Shown: piece by piece, positions 59,728-64,000 of the stretch
How positions within the stretch are numbered: the stretch's first letter is position 1
Layout of the letters: every line of letters begins with the position of its first letter
NCBI GenBank assembly: GCA_035517695.1
Contig: DATIYI010000322.1
Span: 1-64,000, forward strand
Source of the DNA: DATFVJ01 sp035517695
Lineage (GTDB): Bacteria > Actinomycetota > Actinomycetes > Streptosporangiales > Streptosporangiaceae
DNA: 64,000 bases
Direction of reading: 5' to 3'
Translations under genes and position numbers: made by a program
Notes under the pieces: model-generated
The model's input: the letters and a program-made list of their open reading frames with translations, nothing else
Database searches by the model: none
Told to the model about the DNA's origin: nothing

Positions 59728-61050
59728 ATGATCGGTGCCTATGACCATGATTTCCGCGTTGACGCGACACCGCTCACGGAGCAGGCTGCGGTGGCGCACA
59801 TTCATGGCATCTGTTTCAAGACAGGACCACCCGAGCGGGTTGGCGTGGAGCTGGAATGGTTGGTGCGTGATGCGCGCGACCCCGCCTTGCCAGTTGAACC
59901 CGACCGGGTCGAGTCCGCTCTGGCCGACCTCGGCAGTCCGGGAGCACTGCCCGCGAGGGGTTGCCTAACGACCGAGCCCGGCGGTCAGCTAGAGCTCAGC
60001 TCGTTGCCCGCTGCGAGTATCGGAGATTGCATAGCGGACGCGGCCCGCGACATGGCCGCCGTGACGGAAGCCATGCACGAGGCAGGTCTGTGCCTCTCCG
60101 GTCACGGCCTAGATCCTTTCCGCCCGCCCCTCCGAGTCCTTGACTCACCGCGTTATGCGGCGATGGAGGAGTTCTTCGACCGGTCGGGTCGCGCCGGGCG
60201 GATCATGATGTGCAGCACCGCCTCCGTCCAGGTGTGCCTGGATGCGGGGGAGGAAGGGCCCGGCCAGCAGGGCTACTGCAGGCGGTGGCATCTGCTGCAC
60301 AAGATTGGACCTGTGCTCGTCGCGGCATTTGCGAACTCGCCGCTTGTCCAGGGCCGTCCGACGGGCTGGCGGTCGACCCGTCAGGCCGTATGGGCCCAGC
60401 TTGATCCTGGCCGCACCAGGCCACCGCAGGAAAATGGCCGACCGGGCATGAGCAGCGATCTCAGGTCCAGGTGGGCCCATTATGCCCTGGACTCGGAGCT
60501 GATGTGCGTCAGGCGCCCCGACAACGAATCATGGGTCGCACCGCCGGGACTGACTTTCCGCGACTGGCTACGTGGTGCCGATGCCGCCGGCTTTCGCGGT
60601 TCACACGGGATCGCATCCGCCCGGGTCGACGGCGAGCGCCGGCCCACCGTCGATGACCTGGAATATCACCTTTCCACCCTTTTCCCGCCGGTCCGGCCGC
60701 GTGGTCACATCGAGCTCCGCATGATCGACGCGCAATCCGGCGATGGCTGGGTGGTGCCGACCGCGGTTGCCTGGGCGCTGGTCAGTGACGCCCAGGCGGC
60801 CGATGTGGCATTTGCGGCGGTGGAGCCGTTGTGGAACGCGCCAGGCGATCCCTGGTTGCGCGCGGCCCGGCACGGCCCCGCCGACGGAGCCGTCGCCCGT
60901 GCTGTCCGCGAGTGTTTCGAAGCCGCCGATGCCGCGTTGCGCCGTAGCGCCGCGCCTGCCACATTGCTCCGTTCGGTGACCAATTTCACCGAACGCTACG
61001 TGGAGCGTGACCGATGCCCCGCCGATGACCTGCTCAAGGAGCTCCCATGA
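59728..61050 (+). CDS. egtA: Ergothioneine biosynthesis glutamate-cysteine ligase EgtA
   Basis: 440 residues from ATG 59728 with GAGGAGGG. It makes gamma-glutamylcysteine from Glu, Cys and ATP, the thiol donor for EgtB. Seen are RVGVELEWLVRDARDP (ATP/Glu binding), GCLTTEPGGQLELSSLP, MCSTASVQVCLDAG, GPVLVAAFANSPL and RWAHYALDSELMCVR. The frame runs open to 59185, but the upstream part is repetitive and not family-like. First gene of the egtABCD operon; its stop overlaps egtB by four bases. Confidence 0.92.
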   Translation: MIGAYDHDFRVDATPLTEQAAVAHIHGICFKTGPPERVGVELEWLVRDARDPALPVEPDRVESALADLGSPGALPARGCLTTEPGGQLELSSLPAASIGDCIADAARDMAAVTEAMHEAGLCLSGHGLDPFRPPLRVLDSPRYAAMEEFFDRSGRAGRIMMCSTASVQVCLDAGEEGPGQQGYCRRWHLLHKIGPVLVAAFANSPLVQGRPTGWRSTRQAVWAQLDPGRTRPPQENGRPGMSSDLRSRWAHYALDSELMCVRRPDNESWVAPPGLTFRDWLRGADAAGFRGSHGIASARVDGERRPTVDDLEYHLSTLFPPVRPRGHIELRMIDAQSGDGWVVPTAVAWALVSDAQAADVAFAAVEPLWNAPGDPWLRAARHGPADGAVARAVRECFEAADAALRRSAAPATLLRSVTNFTERYVERDRCPADDLLKELP

Positions 61051-62477
61051 CCGCGCCGACCGGCGACAACGCACCCAGCTCTACCGAAGCTCTGCGCGAG
61101 CGAATAGCCGTTGCGCTGCTCGCGGCCCGTGATCGTACCCGCGGCCTCACCGGCTGCGTCGATGACGCAGATCTCGTGCACCAGCACTCTCGCCTGATGT
61201 CGCCGCTGGTGTGGGATCTCGCGCACGTGGGCAATCAGGAGGAACTGTGGCTGCTCCGCGCCGTCGGCGGCCACGAGCCCATGCACCCGGAGATGGATCC
61301 GCTGTATGACGCGTTCGAGCATCCCCGCGCCGAGCGCCCGGCCCTGCCATTGCTGCCACCCGGCGAAGCGCGGGCATATGTCGCTGAGGTCCGTGGTCGT
61401 GTACTCGATCTGCTGGAACGTGCACCTCTGGCCGGTGCGCCGCTGGTAGCGGACGGGTTCGCGTTCGGCATGATCGCCCAGCATGAGCAGCAGCACGACG
61501 AGACGATGCTGATCACCCACCAGCTCCGCAAGGGCGCGCCTGTACTGCGGGCGCCTGCGCCGGTACGCCGGGCATCTGCGCCGGTACCCCGGGCATCTGC
61601 GCCGGTACCGCATCCAGCCGCGCCGGGACTGCGGGCACCTGCGGCGCCGGGCACTGCTGCGCTGCCCACCGAGGTCCTTGTGCCTGCGGGCCCGTTCATG
61701 ATGGGTACCTCCACCGAACCGTGGGCCCTGGACAATGAGCGGCCTGCGCACCTCGTCGAGGTGGATTCCTTCTACCTTGACACCGCCGCGGTGACCAACT
61801 CCGCGTACGCGGAGTTCGTCGCGGACGGCGGATACGACGAGCCGCGATGGTGGAGCGGGCTGGGCTGGGAGTGGCGGCAGCGGGCCGGGCTGACCTCGCC
61901 CGGGTTCTGGCACCGTGACGGCGGCGAGTGGGTAAGACGCCGCTTTGGTGCGATCGAGCCGGTCCCGCCCAACCAGCCGGTTCTGCATGTCTGCTGGTAC
62001 GAGGCGGACGCGTACGCGCGCTGGGCTGGACGTCGGCTGCCCACCGAGGCCGAGTGGGAGAAGGCCGCGAGGTTCGACCCTGTGTCACACAGGGCGCGCA
62101 GGTACCCCTGGGGTGACGACGAGCCCGGTCTTGAGCACGCCAACCTGGGCCAGCGGCACCTTGAGCCCGCGGAGGCAGGCTGCTATCCAGCCGGGCAGGC
62201 TCCGTGTGGCGCCCGCCAGCTGATCGGCGACGTGTGGGAATGGACGGCAAGTGACTTCCTGCCGTACCCGGGTTTCGCGGCCTGGCCGTACCGCGAGTAT
62301 TCGGAGGTGTTCTTCGGCAGCACCTACAAGGTGCTGCGGGGCTGCTCGTTCGCGGTGGACCCGGTGGCCTGCCGTACCACCTTCCGCAACTGGGACTATC
62401 CGGTCCGCCGCCAGATCTTTGCCGGGTTCCGCACCGCCCGTGACGCCGGCCCGGCTGTGTCTGTGGAGCACGGCTGA
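61047..62477 (+). CDS. egtB: Ergothioneine sulfoxide synthase EgtB
   Basis: 476 residues. A non-heme iron enzyme that joins gamma-glutamylcysteine (or cysteine) to hercynine with O2. The N-terminal DinB-like domain carries the iron ligands in WDLAHVGNQEE (His) and IAQHEQQHDE (HxxxH). The C-terminal formylglycine-generating-enzyme-like domain has VPAGPFMMGT, WYEADAYARWAGRRLPTEAEWEKAAR and GDVWEWTASDF. Between the domains (about residues 168-205) an Ala/Pro/Arg linker with RASAPVP repeats is longer than usual. It overlaps egtA (ATGA) and egtC (TGATG). Confidence 0.94.
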   Translation: MTAPTGDNAPSSTEALRERIAVALLAARDRTRGLTGCVDDADLVHQHSRLMSPLVWDLAHVGNQEELWLLRAVGGHEPMHPEMDPLYDAFEHPRAERPALPLLPPGEARAYVAEVRGRVLDLLERAPLAGAPLVADGFAFGMIAQHEQQHDETMLITHQLRKGAPVLRAPAPVRRASAPVPRASAPVPHPAAPGLRAPAAPGTAALPTEVLVPAGPFMMGTSTEPWALDNERPAHLVEVDSFYLDTAAVTNSAYAEFVADGGYDEPRWWSGLGWEWRQRAGLTSPGFWHRDGGEWVRRRFGAIEPVPPNQPVLHVCWYEADAYARWAGRRLPTEAEWEKAARFDPVSHRARRYPWGDDEPGLEHANLGQRHLEPAEAGCYPAGQAPCGARQLIGDVWEWTASDFLPYPGFAAWPYREYSEVFFGSTYKVLRGCSFAVDPVACRTTFRNWDYPVRRQIFAGFRTARDAGPAVSVEHG

Positions 62478-63241
62478 TGTGCCGCCATCTCGCCTACCTC
62501 GGCCCGCCTGTGACCCTGCGCGAGCTGATCATCGACCCGGCGCACGGCCTGTACAGGCAGGCCTGGGCGCCACGGCGCCAGCAGCACGGGACGGTAAACG
62601 CGGATGGGTTCGGCGTCGGCTGGTACGCCGGCGGCGACCCGCTTCCCGCCAGGTACCGGCGGGGCCAGCCGATCTGGGCGGATCCGTCGTTCGCCGATGT
62701 CGCCCGGGTAACCACGACTACAGCCGCGCTCGCCGCGGTCAGGTGCGCCACCGCGGGAACAGAGGCGGGCGAGGCGGCCGCCGCCCCCTATACGTCAGGC
62801 CCCTGGTTGTTCAGCCACAACGGCGCGGTCAGCGGCTGGCCGAACGCGGCCGCTGGGCTCGCGGGTGCGTTGCCCGCCGCTGACCTGCTCACCCTCGAAG
62901 CCCGCTCTGACTCGGCCCTGCTATGGGCCCTCGTCCTTGAACGGCTGCGCGGCGGCGCCGTGGCGGCCGACGCCCTGGCCGCCACCGTAGCCCGGCTTCA
63001 TGCCGAACGCGTGCCCGGCAGGTTCAACTTCCTGCTCACCGACGGCGCTGTCATCGCGGCAACCGCTGCCGGGGACACGCTGTGCTACCGGTGCGATCAC
63101 GGTCGCGTAATGGTCGCCTCCGAACCGTCCGACGACGTGCCCGGATGGACCTGGGTTCCCGATGGCTCAGTGCTGACCGCAGCGGCCGGCTACGTCGACG
63201 TCGGTCGGCTCGTCACCGACGAAAGGACAGCGACCGGATGA
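62477..63241 (+). CDS. egtC: Ergothioneine biosynthesis gamma-glutamyl hydrolase EgtC
   Basis: 254 residues. A class II glutamine amidotransferase-fold hydrolase. The N-terminal Cys2 (MCRHLAYLG) is the nucleophile after Met removal. NADGFGVGWY, SHNGAVSGW and LEARSDSALLWALVLE complete the site. It removes the gamma-glutamyl group from the EgtB product. It is coupled on both sides (one-base overlap with egtB, four-base overlap with egtD). Confidence 0.92.
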   Translation: MCRHLAYLGPPVTLRELIIDPAHGLYRQAWAPRRQQHGTVNADGFGVGWYAGGDPLPARYRRGQPIWADPSFADVARVTTTTAALAAVRCATAGTEAGEAAAAPYTSGPWLFSHNGAVSGWPNAAAGLAGALPAADLLTLEARSDSALLWALVLERLRGGAVAADALAATVARLHAERVPGRFNFLLTDGAVIAATAAGDTLCYRCDHGRVMVASEPSDDVPGWTWVPDGSVLTAAAGYVDVGRLVTDERTATG

Positions 63242-64000
63242 CCGCGCTCGAGATAGTCCGCTTCCTGCCTCCCGGCTTCCTGGAGGAGTCGCTGCGCGCC
63301 GACGCGCTCACCGGGCTCACGAGCTCACCCAAGCGGCTGCCGCCGAAGTGGTTCTACGACGACAGGGGCAGCGAACTCTTCGAGCAGATCACCAGGTTGC
63401 CGGAGTACTACCCGACCAGGGCAGAGCGGGAGATCCTGCACCGGCGCGCTGCGGAGATCGCCTCCGCCAGCTGTGCGGACACCCTGGTCGAACTCGGCTC
63501 CGGGTCGGCCGGGAAGACCGGTCTGCTGCTCGAAGCGCTGCGCGAATGCGGAACCCTGCATAGCTACGTCCCCGTCGACGTGAGCGAGGCGGCACTGGTC
63601 GCGGCGGGCCGCCGGGTGCGGGCCGCGTATCCCGATCTGGCGGTGCGGGCTGTGGTTTCGGATTTCGAGGAGCACCTGGGTCTGCCCATCGCAGGCGGAC
63701 CGCGCATGGTCGCCTTCCTCGGCAGCACAATCGGGAACCTGCTACCAGCCGAGCGGGCGGAGTTCCTCGCCTCGCTCCGCGCCGAGCTTGGCACCCGCGA
63801 CACCCTCCTCCTCGGCACCGACCTAGTCAAAGACCCCGCCACCTTGGTGGCCGCCTACGATGACGCAGCCGGTGTCACCGCGGCGTTCAACAAGAACGTG
63901 CTCAGCGTTCTCAACAGGGAACTTGACGGCGACTTCGACCTGGCCACGTTCGGGCACGTCGCGGCGTGGGACGGCGCCAACGAGTGGATCGAGATGAGAC
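63238..64000 (+). CDS. egtD: L-histidine N-alpha-methyltransferase EgtD (3' end beyond window)
   Basis: 254 residues are visible from ATG 63238, out of about 320. A SAM-dependent enzyme that trimethylates histidine to hercynine. Seen are PPKWFYDDRGSELFEQITRLPEYYPTRAE, the SAM loop LVELGSGSAGKT, VPVDVSEAAL, and MVAFLGSTIGNL with GTDLVKDPATLVAAYDDAAGVTAAFN. The last contains histidine-site residues. The gene is cut by the right edge, so the C-terminal substrate lid and any egtE downstream cannot be judged. Confidence 0.93.
   Translation, partial: MTALEIVRFLPPGFLEESLRADALTGLTSSPKRLPPKWFYDDRGSELFEQITRLPEYYPTRAEREILHRRAAEIASASCADTLVELGSGSAGKTGLLLEALRECGTLHSYVPVDVSEAALVAAGRRVRAAYPDLAVRAVVSDFEEHLGLPIAGGPRMVAFLGSTIGNLLPAERAEFLASLRAELGTRDTLLLGTDLVKDPATLVAAYDDAAGVTAAFNKNVLSVLNRELDGDFDLATFGHVAAWDGANEWIEMR

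Noticed and set aside
1..64000. tRNA and rRNA genes
   Set aside because: No T-arm-like GTTCGA-centred cloverleaf or rRNA-like sequence was noticed. A covariance-model search was not possible here.

Overview
The window reads as a 64 kb piece of chromosome from a high-GC actinobacterium. Nearly every gene has G/C-rich third positions, GTG and TTG starts are common, and the content is typically actinobacterial: an ergothioneine operon, a DUF222/HNH gene, DUF1707 and DUF4245 proteins, a class F sortase, a TcpC/TcpE-type conjugation cluster and CRP-type sites in front of muralytic enzymes. The order glpX, DUF4245, xseB, xseA, short Ala/Pro protein, ispH, DUF6542 and ychF, with a fumarase gene nearby, follows the Mycobacterium tuberculosis order around Rv1098c-Rv1112. 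This anchors roughly 15-38 kb as core chromosome. I cannot name the genus.

Layout: 1-2.3 kb is gene debris (acyl-CoA dehydrogenase and DegT aminotransferase pseudogenes) beside an intact NUDIX hydrolase. 2.3-12.4 kb holds thrB, a small Cys-rich protein, an NAD(P)-binding SDR/DUF2867 protein, a universal stress protein with an ArsB/NhaD-like transporter, remnants of DedA, serine hydrolase, M56 peptidase and transposase genes, a BlaI-type repressor, two paralogous secreted lysozyme-like proteins with CRP-like palindromes upstream, and a small HTH/kinase-helix gene pair. 12.5-38.4 kb holds a receptor Ser/Thr kinase, class II and class I fumarases, a tandem USP, a DHA2 exporter, a DUF1707 protein, glpX, a TetR regulator with DUF4245, an L,D-transpeptidase, exonuclease VII, ispH, a DUF4397/sortase pair, RmuC and YchF.

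38.6-51.0 kb is a seven-gene, co-directional type IV-secretion/conjugation-like cluster (TcpC, a small two-helix membrane protein, a 1352-residue TcpE plus ParA-like fusion, VirB4-like ATPase, TrbL/VirB6-like channel, small ectodomain protein, SLT+NlpC/P60 hydrolase). No relaxase, coupling ATPase or integrase is visible nearby. 51-59 kb holds CcdA, a DUF4232 protein, an SGNH pseudogene, an alpha/beta hydrolase, a frameshifted DUF222-HNH gene and a NaeI-family restriction enzyme without an adjacent methyltransferase. 59.7 kb to the end is egtA-egtB-egtC-egtD, with egtD cut by the window edge.

A striking background feature is the abundance of short tandem repeats, very often 15 bp (five codons). 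They lie both between genes and in frame inside genes, including linkers or extensions of housekeeping proteins (XseA, XseB, GlpX, EgtB) and the giant conjugation-cluster protein. No tRNA, rRNA or CRISPR array was recognised.
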